64,000 nucleotides of DNA from Methylomonas albis (GTDB lineage Bacteria; Pseudomonadota; Gammaproteobacteria; Methylococcales; Methylomonadaceae): positions 744,001 through 808,000 of the forward strand of contig NZ_JACXSS010000001.1 of assembly GCF_014850955.1 (NCBI RefSeq), written 5' to 3'. The translations under genes and the position numbers were made by a program. The notes beneath the pieces are model-generated. The model saw nothing but the letters and a program-made list of their open reading frames with translations, searched no databases and was not told the origin of the DNA. Below, one piece after another: positions 1-8,655 of the stretch. Each line of letters begins with the position of its first letter. Within the stretch, counting starts at the first letter, position 1.

Positions 1-340
1 TTTTAAAGCTGTCGATGCTGGCGTTGCCGTCCAGCATACCGGTGGCGAGGATGTCGCTTTCGCCGGCATTGAGTTTGCCTTTTTTGATGTAATCGGCGAG
101 CTGCGGTAAGCCCACCGGCATGATCATTGCCACGCCGATAGCCAGTTCTTTTTGGCTGGTTTCGCTGACGTCGTAACCGACGATTTCGCCGCGTTCCAGT
201 TGCGGAATTTGTGCGGCACCTATACCGAAATTTTGCAACGCTTGTTGCGGACTAGGCGCATCGTCGGCGGAGACTAGTGGGCAGAATAGCGTGGCGCTGG
301 TCAGTAAAATGACTTGCAAAGCGGATTTCCCGAAACGCAT
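1..340 (-). CDS. Exported protein of unknown function, C-terminus cut off by the window edge
   Basis: The minus-strand frame starts with ATG at 340, preceded by a clear AAGGAG ribosome site six bases upstream, and stays open to base 1, giving 113 codons. The first 25 or so residues look like a Sec signal peptide: basic RFGKS, a hydrophobic stretch LQVILLTSATLF, then a likely cut after VSA. The mature part begins with acidic and Gln-rich residues, then a region with LAIGVAMIMPVG and LPQLADYIKKGKL. I do not recognise a family. It is probably periplasmic or membrane-attached. It lies downstream of the MASE1 sensor on the same strand, 114 bases away, with its own ribosome site. Confidence 0.7.
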   Translation of the reverse strand, partial: MRFGKSALQVILLTSATLFCPLVSADDAPSPQQALQNFGIGAAQIPQLERGEIVGYDVSETSQKELAIGVAMIMPVGLPQLADYIKKGKLNAGESDILATGMLDGNASIDSFK

Positions 341-454
341 AAATACTCCTTAAGGTTTGGCATTCAGATTCATAGTAGCGATTTTGGTCGGCTGATGCCG
401 AATGCGTTCTATATTCAAAACAGTATTCCCCTAATACGCGTTTGTTCAAACCGC

Positions 455-3400
455 TTAACTGTCGGAGCCGAACAGCTTGGATATGCTGGAATCGCCGCGG
501 CCACCCGGTTTGCTTAGTGTTTTGGCGTGCGGTGTGGGCTGTCGATCTTCGGCGTCGAATAGCAGTGCAAATTCGGCTGCGGCGAGTGGTTTGGAAAACA
601 GATACCCCTGCCCGGAGTCGCAGCCGGCAGCGCTTAGCAATTCCCGCTGTTGCTGGGTTTCGATGCCTTCGGCTATCACCTTTAAGCCGAGCTTATGTGC
701 CATCACGATGATTGCTTCGCACAGCGCTAGGTCGCTGGAGTCTGCTTCCAGATTGCACACAAAACTCTGATCGATTTTCAGATAATCGATGTCGAATTTT
801 TTGAGGTAAGACAAGGAAGAATAACCGGTGCCGAAATCGTCGATAGCGACCTGGATGCCGGCATCGCGGTAGGCATACAAGTGGTCGCGGACGATGTTGT
901 CGGCATCCAGCAGCAGGCTCTCGGTAATTTCTATGACCACGCATTGGCCGGATAATCCCAGCGCCTGTAAATAGTCTATCCATTTATTGTCGCCTAGATT
1001 GCTGCGAGTAAATTGGACCGGCGACTTGTTAATACCTATTTGGAAGTTCGGGCGATATTGGGCGCGCCATTCGGCGACCTGTTTTACGGCCTCTCGAAAT
1101 ACCCAATCGCCGATATCGACTATCAGTCCGGTTTCTTCCGCCAAGGGGATAAATTCCGCCGGGCTGATCATGCCGCGTGTGGGATGTTGCCAGCGGATCA
1201 GCGCTTCGCATTTATGCATTTTGCCGCTGTTCAGTTCGACTATTGGTTGATAGAACAGGCAAAATTCCTGATTGGTCAGCGCTTGGCGCAGATCGCTGGT
1301 CAGGCGCATCCGGTTTTGCGCGGTTTGCTCCATTTCGCTGGTAAAGAAATTGTAACGGTTACGACCTTGTTGTTTGGCGGAATACATCGCCTGATCGGCG
1401 TTTTTGATCAGTTGTTCCGCTTCCAGCGCGTCTTGCGGATAGAAAGTAATGCCGATGCTGACCGAGATATAAGCCAGTTCTTCGCCTAGACTGAAAGGTT
1501 CGGTAAGCTGGTGCAGAATGCCCTGTGCGACTCGGTCTATATTGGTTTCCGAGTCTAATTCGCCCAGAATGATAGTGAACTCGTCGCCACCTAGGCGGGC
1601 CACCGTATCGACATTGCGTACGCAAGCCAATATGCGCTGCGCGGTTTCTTGCAGCAAAATGTCGCCCATGCCGTGACCCAGGGTATCGTTGATCTCTTTG
1701 AAGCGATCCAGGTCGAGCAACATCACCGCTAAGCTGTTTTTGTCGCGGTGGGCTTTTTTAATTTCCTGATTCAAGCGATCCTGAAACATCCGGCGGTTGG
1801 CCAGATTGGTAAGCGGGTCGAAATTGGCTTGGCGCCAGATGGTTTGCTCGACATGTTTTTGCTCGGTAATTTCCGAAAACATTGCCACCCGGCGCTCCAC
1901 TTCGCCATGTTCGCTGTAAATGGTGTTGATGACCAACCACTCGTGGTAGATGTCGCCGTTTTTGCGCTTATTCCAGATTTCGCCTTGCCAATGACCGGTT
2001 TGTAACAGCGAGTGCCACATGGTTTGGTAAAAATCCGGATTGTGTCGGCCCGATTTCAGGATGTCGGTGGAATGTCCTATCGCGTCTTCCGCTGTGTAGC
2101 CGGTCAGGCGAGTAAACGCGTCGTTGATCGCGATGATACGATTGTCGGCATCGGCCACCATCACCGCTTCGCCGATGGCCTGATAAATCATGGCCATCAA
2201 CTGCATTTCGTGTTCAAGTCGTTTACGCTCACTAATGTCCAGAACAGACACCAGTATGTAACGCCGGTTGTCGATATCGATAGGTGTCAAACTGATTTCC
2301 ACCGGAAATTCCGTGCCGTCACCGCGCATTGCGGTTAGCGAGCGGCTGGCGCTCATTGGTCTGGCTTTGTTTTCCTGTAAAAATTGCGCGCGCTGCTTCG
2401 GGTGTTTAGCTCGGGCACGTTCAGGCACCAGTGCATCGACAGTCTGGCCGATCAACTCTTCCAGGCTGTAGATAAACACTTTCGCGGCGGGAGGGTTGGC
2501 TAGCTTTATGGTGCCGTTCTCTCCGACCAACAGCGTCGCTTCCGGCGAGCCGTCGACAATCTTGGATAATTGCAGCCATTGCAGTTGCTTGCGTTCGGTA
2601 ATGTCGGTTTGGGTGCCGATCATGCGCAGGGCTTTGCCTTTGCTGTCGCGGCTGATCACCAGGCCGCGGGTCAGAATCCAACGCCATTGGTCATCGCCAT
2701 GTTTGACCCGGTGTTCGTTGCTAAAGCGCGCGCTACGATTTTCCAGATGTGTTTGTAAGTCGGCCATCATCCTGGCACTGTCTTCCGGATGTATCGTCGC
2801 TTCCCAATTGCGGTAATCGTTGTCTCTATCCTGTTCACTAAAGTTCAGAATTTCCATGCAGCGCGGCGACAGAAATACTTTGCCGGTAGTCAAATCCCAA
2901 TCCCAGACGCCGTCGCCACCGCTTTCCAGCGCAAATTTCCAACGCAACTCGCTTTCTTGCAAGAGTTTTTCCGATTCCTTGCGTTCGCTGATGTCGGTTG
3001 AAATACCGCACACCGCGTAAATTTCGCCTTGTGCATTGCGTAACGGAAATTTATGCGACAAATAAGTGTGAGTGTTGCCGTCTTGATGGGGGAGTTTTTC
3101 TTCGAATATCTGCGCCTGGCCGCTATTTGATACTTGTAAGTCGTGTTCCCGCAACGGTTCGGCTTGCTCAAGGGGAAATAAATCCATATCCCGCTTGCCT
3201 TTGATGTCTTTGTTGTTCATTGCGAACAATTTTTCGAATTGACGGTTGATCAGTAGGTAATTGCCTTTCAGGTCTTTGCTGTAAATGACCGTGGGAGTAT
3301 TGTCGAGAATGCTCTGAAAACGCAATTCACTAACCGATAGCGATTTGCCGAACTCGATCTTTGATGATTCGTCCTTAATTAACTCGATGACGCCGACAAT

Positions 3401-4588
3401 TCGCTGGTTATCGTCACGCAAAGGCATTTGCATGGAGCTAATCCAACGGCCATCACTGGCAGCAAAAGGCGGATGGTAAATTGTTCTGCCATTGAGGGCG
3501 TTTTGAATGCCGTTCGGAATTTCTGTTTGTGCCAGCCAAGGGAACAGTTCAAGCGGCGTTTTACCTAGGCACTCTGCTTGAGTTCGGCCGCTAAGGACTT
3601 CCAGAAAGCTGTTCCATAATTTGATACGGCCATGCACATCGTAAACAATTACGCCTTCCTGGATGGATTGCAAAATATGTTGATTGAAATCGCCGAGAGC
3701 TTTGGTGGTCTGTTCGGACTGCTGGTATCGCTCAATGGCCAGCGCCAGAGAAATGCCGACACTGGAGAGTACCAGCAAAAACCACCATTGCAGCAATAAG
3801 CCGGTTTCACTGCTGTCGGCTGCAAAAAAACCTACCTGAAAAATGGCGCCGAACATACTTTGTAGCATCACCATGCTGATTAGTAGCAAAGTGCCATGTA
3901 AGCCAAAATACAACGCGCCGTAAACCAGAAAAGCGAAGATATAAAAAGCTTTGCCGTAGTGGCCAAGGCCTAGAGGCCACTCCAAGAAAATCATGTGCCC
4001 AACGAGAAACGCTGTTGTTACATACAGCACTGCTCGCCACACTTGAGGTGGGCTCCAGTCAAAGCTTGGCGGTTGCCGCCAGACCAAAATTAGCGGTGTG
4101 ATAATCGCGATACCCAATACGTCGCCCATCCACCAATGCGTTAGACTGGGCAACCATTGCTGAGCCGTTATAGCGTCGAAATGCAACAGGGTTAAGGAGC
4201 CAGCTATTGCCGCGATCACCGAAGCTAAGGCGCCGGCAAACAATATGCGCAAGTAGTCCTGCGGTTGTTGCAGTTTGCGAATCTCGCCCAGGAAATAGCA
4301 GCCGCCAAGTGCTTCAACAGTATTACCGCAAGCGATAGGCAGGGCCTGCTCCAGCGGATTGCCGACCCACAGATTGCCAAGCAATGCGCCGAGGAACACG
4401 CCGGGCCATAATTTTTTACCACCGAGCAACAAGGCTGCCAATGCGATGCCGCTAGCCGGCCAGATGACGGAAACGACGTGATTGGCGGCGAAAAACATCA
4501 GCACTAGCTTTGCGGCGAGTGCGTAGGTGGCAGCCAGGCCGGTAAGATGGGCTAGTTCTGCATGGGAAAAGGTGAAAAAACGGCGCAA
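455..4588 (-). CDS. MASE1 membrane sensor with five PAS domains, GGDEF and EAL domains (cyclic-di-GMP turnover)
   Basis: This is a 1377-residue inner-membrane signalling protein. Residues 10-300 hold several hydrophobic helices of the MASE1 sensory type. Five PAS-like blocks follow at about 305, 430, 560, 675 and 795. A GGDEF domain has its intact RLGGDEF signature near residue 1000. An EAL domain has CEALIRWQHP near 1128 and IDDFGTGYSS near 1249. Both catalytic signatures are complete, so it could make cyclic-di-GMP, break it, or use one domain to regulate the other. The signal it senses cannot be read from sequence. The start is a TTG at 4588 with AAGG about 12 bases upstream; no ATG precedes the first membrane segment. 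It seems to be transcribed alone. Confidence 0.9.
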   Translation of the reverse strand: MRRFFTFSHAELAHLTGLAATYALAAKLVLMFFAANHVVSVIWPASGIALAALLLGGKKLWPGVFLGALLGNLWVGNPLEQALPIACGNTVEALGGCYFLGEIRKLQQPQDYLRILFAGALASVIAAIAGSLTLLHFDAITAQQWLPSLTHWWMGDVLGIAIITPLILVWRQPPSFDWSPPQVWRAVLYVTTAFLVGHMIFLEWPLGLGHYGKAFYIFAFLVYGALYFGLHGTLLLISMVMLQSMFGAIFQVGFFAADSSETGLLLQWWFLLVLSSVGISLALAIERYQQSEQTTKALGDFNQHILQSIQEGVIVYDVHGRIKLWNSFLEVLSGRTQAECLGKTPLELFPWLAQTEIPNGIQNALNGRTIYHPPFAASDGRWISSMQMPLRDDNQRIVGVIELIKDESSKIEFGKSLSVSELRFQSILDNTPTVIYSKDLKGNYLLINRQFEKLFAMNNKDIKGKRDMDLFPLEQAEPLREHDLQVSNSGQAQIFEEKLPHQDGNTHTYLSHKFPLRNAQGEIYAVCGISTDISERKESEKLLQESELRWKFALESGGDGVWDWDLTTGKVFLSPRCMEILNFSEQDRDNDYRNWEATIHPEDSARMMADLQTHLENRSARFSNEHRVKHGDDQWRWILTRGLVISRDSKGKALRMIGTQTDITERKQLQWLQLSKIVDGSPEATLLVGENGTIKLANPPAAKVFIYSLEELIGQTVDALVPERARAKHPKQRAQFLQENKARPMSASRSLTAMRGDGTEFPVEISLTPIDIDNRRYILVSVLDISERKRLEHEMQLMAMIYQAIGEAVMVADADNRIIAINDAFTRLTGYTAEDAIGHSTDILKSGRHNPDFYQTMWHSLLQTGHWQGEIWNKRKNGDIYHEWLVINTIYSEHGEVERRVAMFSEITEQKHVEQTIWRQANFDPLTNLANRRMFQDRLNQEIKKAHRDKNSLAVMLLDLDRFKEINDTLGHGMGDILLQETAQRILACVRNVDTVARLGGDEFTIILGELDSETNIDRVAQGILHQLTEPFSLGEELAYISVSIGITFYPQDALEAEQLIKNADQAMYSAKQQGRNRYNFFTSEMEQTAQNRMRLTSDLRQALTNQEFCLFYQPIVELNSGKMHKCEALIRWQHPTRGMISPAEFIPLAEETGLIVDIGDWVFREAVKQVAEWRAQYRPNFQIGINKSPVQFTRSNLGDNKWIDYLQALGLSGQCVVIEITESLLLDADNIVRDHLYAYRDAGIQVAIDDFGTGYSSLSYLKKFDIDYLKIDQSFVCNLEADSSDLALCEAIIVMAHKLGLKVIAEGIETQQQRELLSAAGCDSGQGYLFSKPLAAAEFALLFDAEDRQPTPHAKTLSKPGGRGDSSISKLFGSDS

Positions 4589-4762
4589 GAGAGTACCTTG
4601 ATTTATTAAAAGCTTACGAATAGACAGGCAAAAGGTTCTGTTTATCTCACGAAAAGCAAGGTTTTGTCACGAGCTAAGTGTGGGTGTTTCGGCGCGTTTC
4701 TAACGGATTAAAGTTAACGGTGCTGGGGCTTTGTTATTGTTTTTTCTGCGCCTATTCGTATT

Positions 4763-5644
4763 CTATACGCCCAAATTTTCAACTTCCACCGCGACTTTCA
4801 ATTCGTGGTGCTGACCGCCGAAAATCACGCCTTTTAACGGGGTGACATCGCTATAGTCACGGCCCCACGCGACGATGATGTGCCGATCGCCAGGTAATTG
4901 GTTGTTGGTGGGGTCGAAATCCATCCAGCCCAGGTCCGGTAAGTACACGGAGAACCAGGCATGCGAGGCGTCGGCGCCCACTAGTTTTTTCTTGCCGGGC
5001 GGCGGTAGAGTTTCGATATAGCCGCTGACGTAGCGGGCCGCCAGACCTTGCGAGCGGATGCAGCCAATGGCCAGATGGGCAAAATCCTGACAGACGCCAC
5101 GCCGATGTTGCAGTACGGTGGTCAATGGAGTGGCTAAATTGGTGAACTCCGGGTCGAAGGTGAAATCGCGGTGAATGCGCTGCATCAGATCATGTATCGC
5201 TTCGATCAGGGCTTTACCGGGCGTGAACGAGGCCTGCGCATAGTTAGCCAGCTCGGTATCGGCGGAGATGAATGGCGAGTCCAGTGTAAATTGTCGCGCT
5301 TCCAGTAGCGGCTCGCTTCTGTCGGTTCTGAGTGCTTCCTTGACCAATTCCCAGCTCATGCCGTGGCTGAAGTCCAACTGCGCCGGTTGCGGAAAAATCT
5401 GCACTTCGCTGCTGGCAGTGACCACAAATTCCCGGTGCGGCTCGCGGATGGAAAACCAGGCGACTTGATTGCCGAAAAAATCGGTGCGGGTCCGATAGTC
5501 GCAGGGTAGGGGGCTGATTTTCAGTTGTGAGCTGAGCAATTGTTGATTCGGACAAGGACGCGGCTGCATCCTGACTTCGTTGTAGGACAGGCCTACGGTT
5601 TGTTGGTAACGGTAAGTCGTGGTATGGGTAACCCGATAACGCAT
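4763..5644 (-). CDS. Bacterial transglutaminase-like cysteine protease/transferase
   Basis: The 293-residue protein has the N-terminal beta-rich region typical of bacterial transglutaminase-like proteins (starting MRYRVTHTTTYRY) and a papain-like core. The probable catalytic Cys is in RRGVCQDFAH near residue 185, the His in DASHAWFSVY near 227, and the Asp in MDFDPTNN near 242, so the triad looks complete. No signal peptide is visible, so it is probably cytoplasmic. It lies 10 bases after the stop of the fused ATP-grasp/alpha-E gene and is surely co-transcribed. In the literature on amidoligases this trio is a recurring cluster predicted to make and trim or crosslink a peptide. The substrate is unknown. 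Proteolysis, deamidation and crosslinking are all possible. Confidence 0.9.
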   Translation of the reverse strand: MRYRVTHTTTYRYQQTVGLSYNEVRMQPRPCPNQQLLSSQLKISPLPCDYRTRTDFFGNQVAWFSIREPHREFVVTASSEVQIFPQPAQLDFSHGMSWELVKEALRTDRSEPLLEARQFTLDSPFISADTELANYAQASFTPGKALIEAIHDLMQRIHRDFTFDPEFTNLATPLTTVLQHRRGVCQDFAHLAIGCIRSQGLAARYVSGYIETLPPPGKKKLVGADASHAWFSVYLPDLGWMDFDPTNNQLPGDRHIIVAWGRDYSDVTPLKGVIFGGQHHELKVAVEVENLGV

Positions 5645-5654
5645 GGTGACTCCC

Positions 5655-8186
5655 TTAGGACAGCGATTGCGGCGCGTCCCCGTGGCGGAAATAGTTGGCG
5701 GTCAAGGTATCGGACAGCGCGGCCAGTAGTGCGTAAATCTTGCTGAGTTGTTGGTCTAGCGCCTCGCGAATGCCGGATTCGGATACGTTCAACAAGTCTT
5801 CGACGTTGGCGATATTCAGAATGCAACTGGCCTCTAATAGTAGCCTCTCCTCCGGGCTAATACGGCGCGTGCCGGGTTCGCGCGGCAGTTTACCGACATG
5901 TTCTTGCAAACGGGCGATTTGATAGGCCAGTGAGCGGGGATTGTTAGGGTCCATCAGTAGCAATTCCAAAAACGAGGCTAATTCCAGATTGCTGCGGTAA
6001 TGCTGGCGATAGCAAATCAGGTTGTCGCTGGTATCCAATAAGGATTCGAGCAAGCGGGTTTCCGCCGCCTCGCTTTGCGGCATGGCAAACGCCGTTCTCA
6101 ACACCGATACCAATTGTAAGCCGCGCTCGAGGCGCCGGCCGATGTCCAGAAACAGCCAGCCGTTGCCGCGCGTCATACTTTCCATTACCAGGCCACTGAA
6201 GGCCGAGAGGGTGGTAATCAGCTGGTCCATTTGTTCCTGCATCGACCATAAACCGGTTTTACCCAGCCGTCGGGCTTCGGAAACCTGTTCCTCGATTTCG
6301 TCGATGACCCGCCAGGTGTCCGATGACCATAAATCGCGCACCGCGTAACCGGATTGGGTCATACGATTTACTGTGTTGGCCAGGCTGCCTGCCCGGCTTT
6401 CGTCGACCACTACCGCCAGTAATTCGGCTTCGGGCGCTTGCAGTAAACTTTCGTTATCCTCGGCAAAAAAACCGGGGTAGGTACCGGTCATGCTGGTGAC
6501 GCAACGCAGTAGGGTTTCCAGGCTGAGCTGATAGTCTGGGCTGTCGCGATCCGGGTTGCTGAAAAGTTTTTTTATAGTGGCGCGCAACAAGCGCACGCCG
6601 CCTTCCGCTCGTTCCGCGTTGCGGCCCACCCAGAAAATATTATCCGCCGCGCGACTGGGCAAGGCATTGCCGTGGCCGGTCAGGCCGCCGCCGCGTTTGG
6701 CTGGAATGGCCGGATGTTGCGGTTCGGTGGCAACCACCCAGGTATCTTTACTGATGCCGCCGGTTTGGTTGCTGATCATCATATTGCCGTATTTCGGCGC
6801 ACTGCGGCTCAAGCCGCCAGGCATCAAGGTATAACCGTCCGCCCGTGCCACCATGAAGCAGCGCAGCAGGGTTTGGCGGGGTTCGTAGCCGCCGGTTACC
6901 AGGGCCGGCACAGTGGAAAAGCTTTCGTATTCCTGGCCGACGTAAAGTGCCGGGCGGGCCTTGATGCGCGCGCGCCAGTCCGTGAGTTGTGCTCGGCTGA
7001 GTTGATGGCCGAACACCGAGTGTTCGCCGGGCTTGCGGTATATCGGTTTGATGACCAAACGTTCCAGGTTGGCGAGGACGTAATTTAATTCGCGGGCTTG
7101 GCCGCACCACCACGTGGCTATCGAATTTAACTTCAGGGTTTGGCCCAGGAAGTATTTGGCGATACCTGGTAGGAAGGGCATGATGCCGGGGTTTTCCAGC
7201 ACACCGCTACCGAGCGGGTTGGCAATCGCCACATTACCGCGTCTGACCACTTCCAATAGGCCGGGAACGCCGAGCCGCGAGTCTTCCCGCAGTTCCAAAG
7301 GGTCGCAGTAATTGTCGTCCACCCGCCGCAGAATGACGTCCACTCGCTGTAAGCCGACTAGCGATTTCAACCAGACATAGCCGTCGCGAATGGTCAGGTC
7401 GTCGCCCTGCACCAGGGGATAGCCCAGATAGGACGCCAGATAAGCGTGTTCGAAGAAGGTTTCGTTTAGCGGGCCGGGAGTCAGTACCACGACGCGCGGA
7501 GTGTCGGCGTCGCCGGGGGCGATAGCATTCAGGCCGGCGCGCAGCGATTGGAAGAAGCGCGCCAGTCGGTGGACATGTGTGTCGCGAAACAAGCTGGGCA
7601 GGACCCGCGACATGGCCAAGCGGTTTTCCAATGCGTAACCGGCGCCGGATGGCGCTTGAGTACGGTCGCCCAGCACCCACATCTTTTTATCCGGGCCGCG
7701 AGCCAGGTCAGCGGCGCACAGCACCAACTGATGTTGCCCGGGCAAGCTTACTTGATCGCAAACGCGCAGGAAACCGCCATGGTTATAAATCAGCTCCAAG
7801 GGTAGCAGGTTTTTCTTGATGAGCTGACGCGGACCGTACAGATCGGCCAAAATCAGGTTTAATAGTTCGGCGCGTTGCAGTAGCCCTGCTTCGATGTCGA
7901 ACCACTCGTCGCCGGATACCAATAACGGTATCGGATCGAGTTGCCAGGGCCGGTTAATGCCGTCCGGGTCGCCGTAGACATTATAGGTAACGCCATTTTC
8001 ACGCAGCAGCTTTAGTGCTTCCTGGTGGCGTTGTCCCACTTCGCGGGAACCGAGCAGTTGCAATGCTTGCATCAGATGCGCCCAATGCGGCCTAACCCGG
8101 CTGGTCTCGTCCAGCATTTCGTCGTGGACGCCTTTGTCGAGGCGGTATCCCGGCGCGAAAGCTTCTGGTGTGCTTAAGGTTTTCAT
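5655..8186 (-). CDS. Fusion of circularly permuted ATP-grasp (DUF404/DUF407) and alpha-E (DUF403) domains
   Basis: The protein is 843 residues. Residues from about 70 to 490 match, motif for motif, the separate ATP-grasp protein across the divergent gap: VLTPGPLNETFFEHAYLA, LRRVDDNYCDPLE and GGISKDTW here correspond to VLTPGIYNSAYFEHAFLA, YRRIDDLFLDPEV and GGSKDTW there. After a Gly-rich linker at about 495-510 comes an alpha-E domain (SRAADNIFWVGRNAERAE, then long helices to 840). ATP-grasp enzymes join a carboxylate to an amine at the cost of ATP; alpha-E is a helical partner of unknown action. The start is ATG at 8186, close to the first conserved residues. It forms an operon with the transglutaminase-like gene downstream. 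The reaction is predicted from family only. Confidence 0.88.
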   Translation of the reverse strand: MKTLSTPEAFAPGYRLDKGVHDEMLDETSRVRPHWAHLMQALQLLGSREVGQRHQEALKLLRENGVTYNVYGDPDGINRPWQLDPIPLLVSGDEWFDIEAGLLQRAELLNLILADLYGPRQLIKKNLLPLELIYNHGGFLRVCDQVSLPGQHQLVLCAADLARGPDKKMWVLGDRTQAPSGAGYALENRLAMSRVLPSLFRDTHVHRLARFFQSLRAGLNAIAPGDADTPRVVVLTPGPLNETFFEHAYLASYLGYPLVQGDDLTIRDGYVWLKSLVGLQRVDVILRRVDDNYCDPLELREDSRLGVPGLLEVVRRGNVAIANPLGSGVLENPGIMPFLPGIAKYFLGQTLKLNSIATWWCGQARELNYVLANLERLVIKPIYRKPGEHSVFGHQLSRAQLTDWRARIKARPALYVGQEYESFSTVPALVTGGYEPRQTLLRCFMVARADGYTLMPGGLSRSAPKYGNMMISNQTGGISKDTWVVATEPQHPAIPAKRGGGLTGHGNALPSRAADNIFWVGRNAERAEGGVRLLRATIKKLFSNPDRDSPDYQLSLETLLRCVTSMTGTYPGFFAEDNESLLQAPEAELLAVVVDESRAGSLANTVNRMTQSGYAVRDLWSSDTWRVIDEIEEQVSEARRLGKTGLWSMQEQMDQLITTLSAFSGLVMESMTRGNGWLFLDIGRRLERGLQLVSVLRTAFAMPQSEAAETRLLESLLDTSDNLICYRQHYRSNLELASFLELLLMDPNNPRSLAYQIARLQEHVGKLPREPGTRRISPEERLLLEASCILNIANVEDLLNVSESGIREALDQQLSKIYALLAALSDTLTANYFRHGDAPQSLS

Positions 8187-8527
8187 AGGTTTAGTTTGCC
8201 GGTTTACCGGGTATTGCGCAATTTATCAAAGCCGAACTCGTTTATTTATATTTTCCAAGCCGGATTTTCCGCGCCGATGCTTATTCTGACGAGACTTCGG
8301 TTTGATGCGTAGTCGAAGAATCCCGCAAGAAACATGCCGTTACGTTAAGAAATGGCCGATAGCATGGCTGGCCGCATGTATTCGGTTGCTCTGCCTTGAA
8401 GAGACTAATATAAAGCATTCGTTTGATTCAAGCTTCTGAACTAAAGGGTATTTCCGATCACGAACGGCTAAATAAATCCGCCGAGGTTGAGCAAATATTA
8501 AGTGGATGCGGCTAGTACGTTCACAAC

Positions 8528-8544
8528 TTGGCATCGCTATTGCT
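8528..8544 (+). promoter_or_regulatory. Candidate sigma-54 (RpoN) promoter
   Basis: The sequence TTGGCATCGCTATTGCT matches the -24/-12 consensus (TGGCAC-N5-TTGCW). The GG at 8530-8531 and the GC at 8542-8543 are separated by exactly ten bases. One position in the -24 element departs from consensus (T for C in GGCAC). A transcript would begin near 8555, about 100 bases before the ATP-grasp start. Sigma-54 promoters of this quality can occur by chance, so this is a candidate only. Confidence 0.45.
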
Positions 8545-8583
8545 TTAATTCGGTTAAGGCATTAGAACCGGTTTGCGTTGAAA

Positions 8584-8626
8584 TGGTGCGATCGTTTTTG
8601 CACCAATTCTGCGCGGAGCTGCACCA
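8584..8626. promoter_or_regulatory. TGGTGC/GCACCA repeats in the leader of the ATP-grasp operon
   Basis: TGGTGC at 8584-8589 and GCACCA at 8600-8605 form an inverted repeat with a ten-base spacer. TGCACCA appears again at 8620-8626, as a direct repeat of 8599-8605. The half-site resembles that of NtrC (TGCACC...GGTGCA). However, the arms are in the opposite order and lie downstream of the candidate promoter, so an NtrC site is not established. It could be a repressor site or a small hairpin. Confidence 0.3.
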
Positions 8627-8655
8627 TAAAAGCAACGTTCACGGATGTATACAAC

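Larger units (their letters stand above)
8187..8655. other. Divergent intergenic region between the two ATP-grasp genes
   Basis: These 469 bases carry no convincing gene. The half nearest the rightward gene holds a sigma-54-type promoter match and copies of GCACCA/TGGTGC, listed separately. The half nearest the leftward gene shows no clear promoter to me. An open frame runs from a TTG at 8578 into the ATP-grasp gene, but its first 26 codons look unlike the family and are treated as leader. Confidence 0.5.

Noticed and set aside
8584-8626. A canonical NtrC site
   Set aside because: The half-sites are in the order TGGTGC...GCACCA and lie downstream of the promoter, not the TGCACC...GGTGCA form upstream of it.
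8578-8655. A TTG-started extension of the stand-alone ATP-grasp gene
   Set aside because: The 26 extra residues look random, have no ribosome site and overlap the GCACCA repeats. Family-like sequence begins at ATG 8656.
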